From the NCBI GenBank assembly GCA_030679955.1, contig JAUXSF010000009.1, positions 124,001-188,000 on the forward strand: a DNA stretch of 64,000 nucleotides, read 5' to 3'. The stretch comes from Chlamydiales bacterium (GTDB taxonomy: Bacteria > Chlamydiota > Chlamydiia > Chlamydiales > JAJFMA01). Below are positions 39,297-47,413 of the stretch, piece after piece. The translations under genes were made by a program, and so were the position numbers. The notes below the pieces were generated by a model. That model was given only the letters and a program-made list of their open reading frames with translations. It was not told where the DNA came from and did not search any database. Every line of letters begins with the position of its first letter. The stretch's first letter is position 1.

Positions 39297-39338
39297 TTAA
39301 TCCATTGGTCGTAGGTTCGAATCCTACATCCGGAGACT
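39297..39338. repeat. attR-like site: partial tRNA-Asn 3' half plus terminator copy 2 behind it
   Basis: TTAATCCATTGGTCGTAGGT through CCGGAGA matches the tRNA-Asn 3' half with one mismatch. The bases that follow (39339-39373) are an eroded copy of the tRNA terminator (AAGTTGCGG-agaaa-GCCTCAGCTGCC). It is not a functional tRNA: the 5' half is missing. Confidence 0.8.
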
Positions 39339-39455
39339 TTGGAAGTTGCGGAGAAAGCCTCAGCTGCCATTTTCTTGATCCCTTATAATTTTAAGTTAGA
39401 TCTTTGAGTAGCTTGGATTTCTTCTTCTATTGCTCTTGGAAGCAATTTCGAAATC

Positions 39456-39484
39456 TTTACATGAAATATTTTCTACTGTATAAT
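39456..39484 (+). promoter_or_regulatory. hipBA promoter
   Basis: TTTACA (39456-39461), 17-bp spacer, perfect TATAAT (39479-39484), 49 bp before the hipB ATG. Confidence 0.6.
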
Positions 39485-39532
39485 GGCTAATATAAGAGCT
39501 GATAAATCGTTTTTTCCCACTGAAGGACTCAT

Positions 39533-39838
39533 ATGATCTCTCTTAACATTTTAACACCGTTGGAACTTCTGACTCAAATTGCACAAAACGCTAAAGCAAA
39601 AAGGCTTTCTTTAAATCTTAGCCAACAAAATTTATCGTTACGCTCCGGCGTTAGCCTAGGATCAATCAAGCGCTTCGAACAGACCGGAAAAATTTCGCTG
39701 GAATCACTTCTTAAATTAGCCTTGGTCCTTAAAAGCCTGGAGTCGTTTAATTCCCTTTTTGCGAAAGAATCTTTACAATCACTCCCTTCGCTTGATGCTA
39801 TTTTAAAACAAACCCCTCGTAAACGGGGACGCAAATGA
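39533..39838 (+). CDS. hipB: HipB-like XRE-family antitoxin
   Basis: 101 residues with one helix-turn-helix: 'KAKRLSLNLSQQNLSLRSGVSLGSIKRFEQTG' (about residues 22-53), followed by helices and a basic tail (TPRKRGRK). As the DNA-binding antitoxin of a HipBA module it should repress its own promoter and hold the kinase inactive. AAGGA lies 6-7 bp before the ATG. It overlaps hipA by 4 bp. Confidence 0.9.
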   Translation: MISLNILTPLELLTQIAQNAKAKRLSLNLSQQNLSLRSGVSLGSIKRFEQTGKISLESLLKLALVLKSLESFNSLFAKESLQSLPSLDAILKQTPRKRGRK

Positions 39839-41073
39839 CTTTATCCGCACAAATTAAAATCATTAATGTAAATTATTGCCGAGGCCATCAATTAGTGCCT
39901 TTTGGAAAGTTATTATGGAAAGATAAGCGCATGTATTTTGAATACAATAACAGCTTTCTAGATTCAGGACTTCACCTATCTCCATTTAAATTGCCCTTAA
40001 AAGCCGGCGTCATTGTCTGCGAAGACAATGTCTTTGATGGATTGTTCGGTCTTTTTAATGACAGCCTACCGGATGGTTGGGGCCGTTTGCTGTTAGACAG
40101 AAAATTAAGGACTTTAGGCTTAAATCCAGGTGGGATAACACCCTTAGACCGTTTAAGCTACACAGGTTCGCGCGGAATGGGTGCCTTGCAATATGAGCCA
40201 GAAATCAATGATTCTAAAGAGTTAAAATTCATAAGCGATTTAGACGAAATCGCTCGAGAATGTATGCAAGTCTTGGAATATGATGATAGTCAGTTCCTTG
40301 ATGACTTGTTGATCATGAATGGATCCTCTGCCGGAGCGCGTCCAAAAATTCTTATTTCAATACTGCCTAAAGAAAAAATCGTGTCAAATAACAATTTAAA
40401 CGAAATACATAACGACTGGATTGTTAAATTTCGCTCTTCACAAGACCCGAAAGATATCGGATCTATCGAATATGCCTATAATCTTATGGCAAAAAGCGCG
40501 GGTCTAGCTATTCCTGAAATTAAACTTTTCAAATCTAAAATCGGAAATGGCCATTTTGGAGTTAAGCGCTTTGATCGAGTGGAATCTAAATTTATACATA
40601 TGCATACACTTTGCGGCCTAGTGCATGCTGACCATCGCTATCCTGCGCTTGATTATTCTGATATCATGAAAGTAACCATGATGCTTACCCAAAATCAGCT
40701 TGAAGTTGAGCGTCAATTCCGCAATGCCGTATTCAACGTCTTTGCCCACAATCGAGATGACCATTCTAAAAACTTCTCCTTTCTAATGGATGAAGATGGC
40801 GCATGGTATGTCTCTCCAGCGTATGATTTAACTTTTTCCTCAGGCCCGGGCGGAGAACACTGCTCTTCAGTCATGGGCGAAGGCCGAGCTCCAACAAAAT
40901 CTCACCTCTTAAAACTCGCCAAAACCACGGGCATTCCTGATAACACAGCCCAGCAGATCATTGAAGAAGTTAAAAGTGCAGTAATGCTTTGGCCTACATT
41001 TGCCAAAGAAGCAAATGTTTCGTCCCAATCACTTCAAAGCATTTATAAACAATTAAAGATGTGCTCGGATTAA
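39835..41073 (+). CDS. hipA: HipA-like serine/threonine kinase toxin
   Basis: 412 residues, close to full-length HipA. It has the N-terminal subdomain, then the Gly/Ser-rich loop GSSAGARPKILIS (about residue 163), the catalytic segment HNRDDHSKNFSFLMD (about 305-319) and the metal-binding 'SPAYDLTFS' (about 326). HipA of E. coli phosphorylates glutamyl-tRNA synthetase and induces persistence; the target here is unknown. All key residues seem intact, so it is probably active. The operon ends at a copy of the tRNA-Asn terminator. Confidence 0.92.
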   Translation: MTLSAQIKIINVNYCRGHQLVPFGKLLWKDKRMYFEYNNSFLDSGLHLSPFKLPLKAGVIVCEDNVFDGLFGLFNDSLPDGWGRLLLDRKLRTLGLNPGGITPLDRLSYTGSRGMGALQYEPEINDSKELKFISDLDEIARECMQVLEYDDSQFLDDLLIMNGSSAGARPKILISILPKEKIVSNNNLNEIHNDWIVKFRSSQDPKDIGSIEYAYNLMAKSAGLAIPEIKLFKSKIGNGHFGVKRFDRVESKFIHMHTLCGLVHADHRYPALDYSDIMKVTMMLTQNQLEVERQFRNAVFNVFAHNRDDHSKNFSFLMDEDGAWYVSPAYDLTFSSGPGGEHCSSVMGEGRAPTKSHLLKLAKTTGIPDNTAQQIIEEVKSAVMLWPTFAKEANVSSQSLQSIYKQLKMCSD

Positions 41074-41101
41074 GCCTGAGTGTACCCATTAACAGGCGAC
41101 T

Positions 41102-41140
41102 TCGGCAGTTGTGGCGCAAGCCATAACTGCTATTTTTTTT
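41102..41140 (+). terminator. Terminator after hipA, copy 3 of the tRNA-Asn terminator
   Basis: GGCAGTTGTGGC-gcaa-GCCATAACTGCT with a T-run of eight. It differs from copy 1 at only a few bases, including the preceding GACTTC. Confidence 0.88.
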
Positions 41141-41146
41141 GCCCAA

Positions 41147-41222
41147 TGGACTTAGTAAGACTGGGTGGACTGAAGTGGACTAATTTCTGTCCATAGGGTC
41201 CATAAGGTCCATCGAGTCCATG
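41147..41222. repeat. 9-bp-unit repeat, inverted arrangement, copy 2
   Basis: The left part has TGGAC units on the plus strand (41147, 41166, 41176); the right part has GTCCAT units (41189-41221) on the opposite strand. It can fold into a hairpin and ends exactly at the stop codon of the RND transporter gene. Confidence 0.75.
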
Positions 41223-44200
41223 CTATGAAACATCGTCCTCATGAGGGGAATTCGGGAGTTTTTTCCTTCTTCTACGATCCTGCCAGGTTTGCAACACAAC
41301 ATAAAATGCCGGCACAAATACTACAGCAAGACAGGTAGATGCAAGCATACCACTACTTACAGCAATACCGATAGAGCGCCTAGCGTTTGCACCTGCTCCA
41401 CTAGCAAATACTAAGGGCATCACACCCAAAATAAAAGCAAATGAGGTCATGATAATCGGACGAAAACGTATCTTAGCTCCGTGTAGAGCAGATTCGATAA
41501 CGGATTTACCATGCCACTCACGGTGCTCACGTGCAACTTCCACAATCAATATGGCATTTTTTGCAGCCAAAGCGATCAATAACAAAATGCCAATCTGCGT
41601 ATAAATGTTATTTGCAAGCCCCAAGCTAGCTAAGATGGACACTGTACCGAACAAAGCCAAAGGTACACTGAGTAAAATCGCTGCGGGCGTCACCCAGTTT
41701 TCATATTGCCCGGCAAGAATCAAATAGACAAAAAGAAGGGACATCGCAAAAATTAAATAACTCCATTCTCCAGCAATTTTTTCCTGATAAGCGGTACCAG
41801 TCCACTCATAAGACATTCCAGCAGGCAGCACTTGAGCGGCTAATTGTTCCATTGATTCAAGCGATTGGCCTGAGCTATATCCTGGGGCAGACACGCCATA
41901 AATATTGCTAGAGGGATACAGGTTATATAGCGAAATAATAGCAGGGCCTGTAGCAGGCCAAATATTGGCAAGCGTGCCAATAGGAACCATACCGCCGGTT
42001 TGATTTCTCACGTACAAATGACGAACATCTTCTTGCGTCATACGCGAGGTTGGATCGCCTTGAACATAAACTTGGAAAACTTGCCCAAATTTCGTAAAAA
42101 GATTCACATAAGAAGAACCTACATAGGTCTCTAAGGCATTCATAGCGTCCTCAACTGGCACGCCTAAAGATCTTGCCTTAACCCTATCGATCGGGGCAAA
42201 AACTTGTGGAACAGAAGAGCGAAATGAGGTCATTAAATGACTGAGTGGGGGCTGTTCACTTCCATTCTGCACCAATAGGTCCGTTGCCGCCTGTAACTTA
42301 CGGTAATCAAACGATCCATCTTGCAATTCGACTTGCATTTGAAAACCACCAGCATTCCCTAAACCTTGTATAGGTGGCGGTATCATGACTAAGACTTTTG
42401 CATCCAGCGTATTGGCTGCAATGTCATTGAGCTCTTTATAGAGTGCGGGCAAATCTTGTTCTTTTCCTCGGACACTCCAATCCTTAAACATCACATAGAG
42501 AACACCAGCGTTAGCCAAATTGGCACTGTTATCCAAAACAGAAACCCCATTAATCGCGATTACATTTTCAACGCCACCAACTTTGCCTGCCTGATCAGCT
42601 ATTTTTTTGAGTAAATTTTCTGTACGCCCCAAGCTTGCGCCATCAGGCAAATTCACACTCATGATTAAATAACCTTGGTCTTCAATAGGAATAAAACCTG
42701 TAGGAACTTGACCCAATAAAAAAACGGCTAGTGCGACTAAACAAATTCCGATAACGCTAGCGATTTTGCTGTGATGGATCAATTTATCGATAAACCTAAG
42801 ATAGCCAGCCTCAATAGGAAAATAGATTCGATCAAAAGCACGATACACTACAGATTTCTCTTTTTTCGGATCTATTGGCCTTAGCCACAGAGCACATTGC
42901 GTGGGTTTTAGTGTCATGGCATTGATAGCACTAATAAATGCTGTAGCGGCTATTACCAAAGCAAACTGCGCATACATCGCACCGGTTAATCCGGGCATAA
43001 AACCTGCTGGAACGAATACCGCCATAAGCACCAAGGTTATACCTATAACAGGCCCCATTAGTTCTTTCATGGCCTTGATAGAAGCATTCTTGGGCGATTC
43101 ACCATGTTCAATATGTTGTGTCACACCTTCGACAATGACAATCGCATCGTCGACAACAATCCCAATGGCAAGCACTAGAGCAAATAAAGTTAATAAGTTA
43201 ATGGAAAAACCAAGAAGAAGCATGGCAAAAAAGGCGCCAATAATCGTGACGGGCACCGTTGTAGCTGGGACCAAAGTCGCTCGGAAATTCTGTAAAAAGA
43301 AAAAAATCACGATCAACACTAAGATCATTGCTTCAAATAGCGTTTTATAGACTTCATTAATAGATGCTCTAACAAAAACAGTGGTGTCAAAAGGTATCGA
43401 ATATTTTAACCCGGGAGGAAACTTCTTAGACATTTTTTCTACGGTTGTCCGCACATCTTCCGCCACCTTTAAAGCGTTGGCGCCTGGTAATTGATAAATA
43501 CCAATCGCTGCGGTGGGCTTATTATTGAGGTTGGCCGACATACTATAGTTTGAAGAACCAAGTTCAACATGTCCCACATCACGAATACGCACAATCTTAG
43601 CGCTGTTACCGGCATAGGCAGTTTGTCCGGGCTTTGTCGCATCCGATTTAATGATGATATCTTCAAATTCATCAGGGTCAATAAGCAACCCTGGAACGTT
43701 GACGGTGAATTGATACGCTTCTGGACCTGAAGTGGGTGGCGCAGCAAGTTGTCCTGCAGAAATGGCTTTATTTTGCTGGCTAATAGCGTTAAGAACATCA
43801 GAGGGGTTTAATGAGTAGGTATACATTTTGTTAGGATCAAGCCATATTCTCATCGCGTAAGAGCCCGATCCAAAAATTAAAACGTTGCCCACACCAGGTA
43901 AACGTGCTAATTCGTCTTGCATATTGATGGTGGCATAATTATTTAAAAACAAGCCATCATACTCACCATTTTCCGAAGTTAGATTGATAAATTGTAATAT
44001 AGAAGTTGATTTTTGCTGGACGACAACACCTTGTTGTTGGACTTGTTGCGGCAATTGCGCCATGGCAGCTTGTACTCTGTTTTGTACTAAGACCTGGGCA
44101 AAGTTGAGGTCGGTACCAATAGCAAATGTCACAATCAAAGTGTAACTACCCGAGTTGGTGCTGGTAGACTGCATATAGATCATATTTTCAACCCCATTGA

Positions 44201-44411
44201 CTTGCTGCTCAATCGGGAGGGCTACAGTACTAATTAACGTTTTGGCATCAGCTCCAGGGTAAGTTGTTGTAACCTGAATAGTGGGCGGGACAATGGCTGG
44301 GTATTGAGAAATAGGCAAAACTACAATTGCGACTAATCCTAAAAACACAATAAACAAAGCAATCACATTGGCTAACACAGGGCGTTCAATAAAAAATTGA
44401 GATATATTCAT
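41223..44411 (-). CDS. RND multidrug efflux transporter (AcrB/MexB type)
   Basis: 1062-residue inner-membrane proton-driven pump. Start 'MNISQFFIERPVLANVIA' is typical of the hydrophobe/amphiphile efflux family. The duplicated topology (helix, about 300-residue periplasmic loop, six helices, twice) is visible. The proton-relay pair is in 'AIGIVVDDAIVIVEG' (about residue 407). Last gene of a three-gene operon encoding outer membrane channel, adaptor and pump, 10 bp after the adaptor. Substrates cannot be told from the sequence. Confidence 0.96.
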   Translation of the reverse strand: MNISQFFIERPVLANVIALFIVFLGLVAIVVLPISQYPAIVPPTIQVTTTYPGADAKTLISTVALPIEQQVNGVENMIYMQSTSTNSGSYTLIVTFAIGTDLNFAQVLVQNRVQAAMAQLPQQVQQQGVVVQQKSTSILQFINLTSENGEYDGLFLNNYATINMQDELARLPGVGNVLIFGSGSYAMRIWLDPNKMYTYSLNPSDVLNAISQQNKAISAGQLAAPPTSGPEAYQFTVNVPGLLIDPDEFEDIIIKSDATKPGQTAYAGNSAKIVRIRDVGHVELGSSNYSMSANLNNKPTAAIGIYQLPGANALKVAEDVRTTVEKMSKKFPPGLKYSIPFDTTVFVRASINEVYKTLFEAMILVLIVIFFFLQNFRATLVPATTVPVTIIGAFFAMLLLGFSINLLTLFALVLAIGIVVDDAIVIVEGVTQHIEHGESPKNASIKAMKELMGPVIGITLVLMAVFVPAGFMPGLTGAMYAQFALVIAATAFISAINAMTLKPTQCALWLRPIDPKKEKSVVYRAFDRIYFPIEAGYLRFIDKLIHHSKIASVIGICLVALAVFLLGQVPTGFIPIEDQGYLIMSVNLPDGASLGRTENLLKKIADQAGKVGGVENVIAINGVSVLDNSANLANAGVLYVMFKDWSVRGKEQDLPALYKELNDIAANTLDAKVLVMIPPPIQGLGNAGGFQMQVELQDGSFDYRKLQAATDLLVQNGSEQPPLSHLMTSFRSSVPQVFAPIDRVKARSLGVPVEDAMNALETYVGSSYVNLFTKFGQVFQVYVQGDPTSRMTQEDVRHLYVRNQTGGMVPIGTLANIWPATGPAIISLYNLYPSSNIYGVSAPGYSSGQSLESMEQLAAQVLPAGMSYEWTGTAYQEKIAGEWSYLIFAMSLLFVYLILAGQYENWVTPAAILLSVPLALFGTVSILASLGLANNIYTQIGILLLIALAAKNAILIVEVAREHREWHGKSVIESALHGAKIRFRPIIMTSFAFILGVMPLVFASGAGANARRSIGIAVSSGMLASTCLAVVFVPAFYVVLQTWQDRRRRKKLPNSPHEDDVS

Positions 44412-44421
44412 GTTACCCTAA

Positions 44422-45603
44422 TTAGTTCGTCGAACCTTGTTCAAGAATATTCACTTTATTGCCCGGTGTTGCAAACTGCAGTCCTCCTACGATGACTCTA
44501 TCGCTTGCGGTCAATCCTTGTGTGACTGCACGCATTTCTTGTTCCATAGCACCTATTTTAATACGTTTTAATTGGACAACGCTATTCTCGTCAGCGATCA
44601 ATACGTAAGATCCAATCTGATCATAAAGTACAGCTGCATCAGGAATCGTCATCTGCTTTTCGGGTTTGGAAACAGGGATGCGCACCTGAACAAAAAGGCC
44701 GGGCAACAAGGCGTAATCTTTATTCTCCAAAAGAGCACGGAATTGTAATGTACCAGTAGAGGAGTCGAGTCCTGTGTTGACAAAATCCAGTTTCCCCCTA
44801 TGCTTAAAGACTGTTTCATTTTGCAATTTGATGTCTGCCGAAATTTGATTGATATCCTCAGGCTTAAAACCTGCAGCTCTTGCAGCCTCGCGTAGTTTAA
44901 TCAAATCAAGTTCGTTGAGATTGAAATAGGCATAGATAGGATCTATTTGTTCGATAGTGGCTATTGTGGTCGCTGCACCATGACCGACAAGATTTCCAGG
45001 ATCTACAAGGTGACGACCTATGCGGCCATCGAAGGGTGCACTGACATGTGTATAGCTATAATTGATTTCAGCGATCTTTTCATCAGCGACGGCTTTTGCT
45101 ATTTCCGCATCGCTTTCTTGGGTTTTGGCTAACCATTTTTCCACGTTATTGAGAGAAGTCGCATCTTGCGAATACATTTTTTTTTGCCGCTCATACTCTG
45201 ACTTAGCATAAATGTTGGCGGCCTTTTGTGCCGCTACGGTCGCTTGAGCCGCAAGCAATTGTTGATAATAGGTATCGGGTTGAACAACAAATAATTCTTG
45301 TCCCTTTTTTACAAAAGTACCATCTGTAAATTCTATTGAATCAAGATATCCCTCGACACGAGCCACTAAATCAACGGAATTGTAAGCGACAAGCGTGCCT
45401 GTTTGGGTTATATAATCAACGATTTGTTCCGATTGCGGGTTCTGTACTGTAACTTTTGGAGGAGATATTTCAGGGGGTCCCTCATGTGAGTGGCGCCTGC
45501 TAATGTAAAAGATAATACATATCACAGCGATGATCGCTGCTGCTGCGGCAATCCTTCCACCTGTTACAACTTTTTTTTGTTTTATCTCAGGGTCCATAGT
45601 CAT
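44422..45603 (-). CDS. RND efflux periplasmic adaptor (membrane fusion protein, AcrA type)
   Basis: About 393 residues. N-terminal membrane anchor (about residues 18-40), then the lipoyl-like half 'GTLVAYNSVDLVARVEGYLDSIEFTDGTFVKKGQELFVV', an alpha-hairpin rich in Ala/Gln, the second half 'VSAPFDGRIGRHLVDPGNLV', and a beta-barrel domain. It links the pump to the outer membrane channel. The ATG at 45603 overlaps the stop of the channel gene by one base (TGATG); ATG 45597 is an alternative. Confidence 0.95.
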   Translation of the reverse strand: MTMDPEIKQKKVVTGGRIAAAAAIIAVICIIFYISRRHSHEGPPEISPPKVTVQNPQSEQIVDYITQTGTLVAYNSVDLVARVEGYLDSIEFTDGTFVKKGQELFVVQPDTYYQQLLAAQATVAAQKAANIYAKSEYERQKKMYSQDATSLNNVEKWLAKTQESDAEIAKAVADEKIAEINYSYTHVSAPFDGRIGRHLVDPGNLVGHGAATTIATIEQIDPIYAYFNLNELDLIKLREAARAAGFKPEDINQISADIKLQNETVFKHRGKLDFVNTGLDSSTGTLQFRALLENKDYALLPGLFVQVRIPVSKPEKQMTIPDAAVLYDQIGSYVLIADENSVVQLKRIKIGAMEQEMRAVTQGLTASDRVIVGGLQFATPGNKVNILEQGSTN

Positions 45604-47195
45604 CACCAATTTGGCAGATAAAGTTGCTTAAACGATTGCCATTCGCTGTCTGGCTCTTCATGGTTTTGTTTTCTCAGCAATGTTCCCCAGTCTGTTCTTT
45701 CTAGCATTTGGCATTTAATATGATCTGGTATGACATCATCGCATTCACTGATTTCCCAGCCCCCACCCAATGATCTAAAAAGAGCAACTAATGCTTGAGG
45801 AACATCCCCTTGGGCAGTGGTCAAAGAAGATTGTATGCGGAGTTGTTGTTGTTCCGCATTCAATACAGGAGTAAAGTCGCTTTCGCCTTCTTTGTAACGA
45901 ATCATGGCTAACTGCAAAGTTTTAGTGGCAGCACGGTTAGCTTCAGTTAGGTAATGCACAGCGACTTTTGCTTCGATGAAAGCAGTGATATTATCTTGTA
46001 CCTCTTGCTGTGCTTTCAAAACCGCATTGATGTAATTCAACAAAGCTTCTTGAAAAACCGCATCTTGCACACGTACGGAGTTAGTGATTTGACCATAATT
46101 TAAGATCGGCCAAGCTAATCCTGGTCCTGCGGAATATGTTCGGTTAGCCCAATCAAAAAGATTGCCGAGGGAGGATTGACCTATGTTATTAGCAGCAAAC
46201 GCAAAGGTCCCTGATAAAGATAAGGCTGGAAAAAGATTGGCTTTAACAGAGCCTATCAACTCGGATTGGGCTATTGCTTCCAGCCTGGCCTGACGTATAT
46301 CAGGACGACATGCAATAGTTTCAATAGGTATACCCACAGCAACACAAATGGGCGCTTCAGGTATTCCCTGTTGTAATTCAAGTAGACAATCTAATTGATT
46401 GGGCACTGTTCCTAATAATACACATAAAGCGTCTCTTTGCTTTTGCAAGTCGCTATTATACTGGGGAAGCTTTGCTTGGGTTTCTGACAACTCAGCCTGT
46501 GCCTGTTCGACATCCACAAGACTGACTTCTCCCGCGCTATGGCGAGCTTTGGCTATTCTGAGCCCTTTGGCTTGTACTTCAATGTTTGCGATTGTTATCC
46601 TGATCTGTTCTTCAATGGTGCGGATTTTGATATATACGCTAGCGATATCTGAAGTTAGTGTTACCAAAGCATTGTCATATGCAGCGATTGATGCTAAAAA
46701 GACTGCATCGTTAGAACGAATAGCGCGCCTATACTTTCCCCAAAAATCGAGTTCCCAATTTGCTGTAAACCCCAACATGTCGGTGGCAAAATAAGAAGGT
46801 AGTAGACTCTGAAACTGACTGCCGCCCATTCTGTAATAGGTTAGATTACCTATCATTTCTTGTTGTTGAGGATAAAGTCCACCAACCGATTGAGCCAGCT
46901 GCGCCCTGGCCTGTAACACTTTAACAGCCGTGCTATGTAAAGAGAGATTGCAAGCATACCCTTGATAAATTAATTGACAAAGTGTGTCGTCTTGAAAAAC
47001 TTCCCACCATTTACCGTTTTCGAATGGTTGTTCACTTACAGAATCGTCATCTATCTTCCATTCTTCCAAAATAGGCTTGCAAGGCTCACGATAGTCGGGG
47101 CCTACCATACAACCCGTTAAAAGCAGACCTAAAATCACAAAAAGGCATTTTAACATAAGTGAGGAAATACCTAGGAATTGTCGATATATTGACAT
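45603..47195 (-). CDS. Outer membrane efflux lipoprotein (OprM/NodT type)
   Basis: 530 residues from ATG 47195, preceded by AAGGTGG; a TTG eight codons upstream is less likely. The signal peptide ends in the lipobox LLTGC followed by MVGPDY, the standard opening of the NodT/OprM family. Two TolC-type repeats follow with long helices ('QAELSETQAKLPQYNSDLQKQ' region). It forms the trimeric outer membrane exit duct of the RND system. First gene of the operon. Confidence 0.94.
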   Translation of the reverse strand: MSIYRQFLGISSLMLKCLFVILGLLLTGCMVGPDYREPCKPILEEWKIDDDSVSEQPFENGKWWEVFQDDTLCQLIYQGYACNLSLHSTAVKVLQARAQLAQSVGGLYPQQQEMIGNLTYYRMGGSQFQSLLPSYFATDMLGFTANWELDFWGKYRRAIRSNDAVFLASIAAYDNALVTLTSDIASVYIKIRTIEEQIRITIANIEVQAKGLRIAKARHSAGEVSLVDVEQAQAELSETQAKLPQYNSDLQKQRDALCVLLGTVPNQLDCLLELQQGIPEAPICVAVGIPIETIACRPDIRQARLEAIAQSELIGSVKANLFPALSLSGTFAFAANNIGQSSLGNLFDWANRTYSAGPGLAWPILNYGQITNSVRVQDAVFQEALLNYINAVLKAQQEVQDNITAFIEAKVAVHYLTEANRAATKTLQLAMIRYKEGESDFTPVLNAEQQQLRIQSSLTTAQGDVPQALVALFRSLGGGWEISECDDVIPDHIKCQMLERTDWGTLLRKQNHEEPDSEWQSFKQLYLPNW

Positions 47196-47387
47196 GCCAC
47201 CTTCGAATCCGCTTACCAAAAATGGATAACCACATGCTTGAAGCTATCTTTTAGAATTTTCCACCCTAATCAAATAAATTTTTTAGCTCAATACCTTTGT
47301 GAAAACGCTAGAATTTTGCGAATGCCACAACTTACACGAAATATCTTCTGAAGAAGTTTGCATGGTTTTAAAAGCTTCAAAAAGGAA
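47196..47387. other. Gap upstream of the efflux operon
   Basis: About 190 bp, AT-rich, with no gene; it should hold the efflux operon promoter on the minus strand, but I cannot point to a convincing one. A 9-bp-unit repeat borders it at 47388. Confidence 0.4.
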
Positions 47388-47413
47388 TGGACTCAATGAC
47401 CTTATGGAGGACA
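47388..47413 (+). repeat. 9-bp-unit repeat, copy 3 (degenerate)
   Basis: TGGACTCAA-TGACCTTA-TGGAGGACA. It overlaps the last codons and the TAA stop (47402-47404) of the beta-helix protein gene. Confidence 0.6.

Noticed and set aside
39297-39338. Second tRNA-Asn gene
   Set aside because: Only the 3' half is present; acceptor and D-arm are missing. Treated as an integration scar.
42901-43350. 149-codon plus-strand frame opposite the RND pump gene
   Set aside because: Antisense to a membrane helix region, which explains its hydrophobic look.
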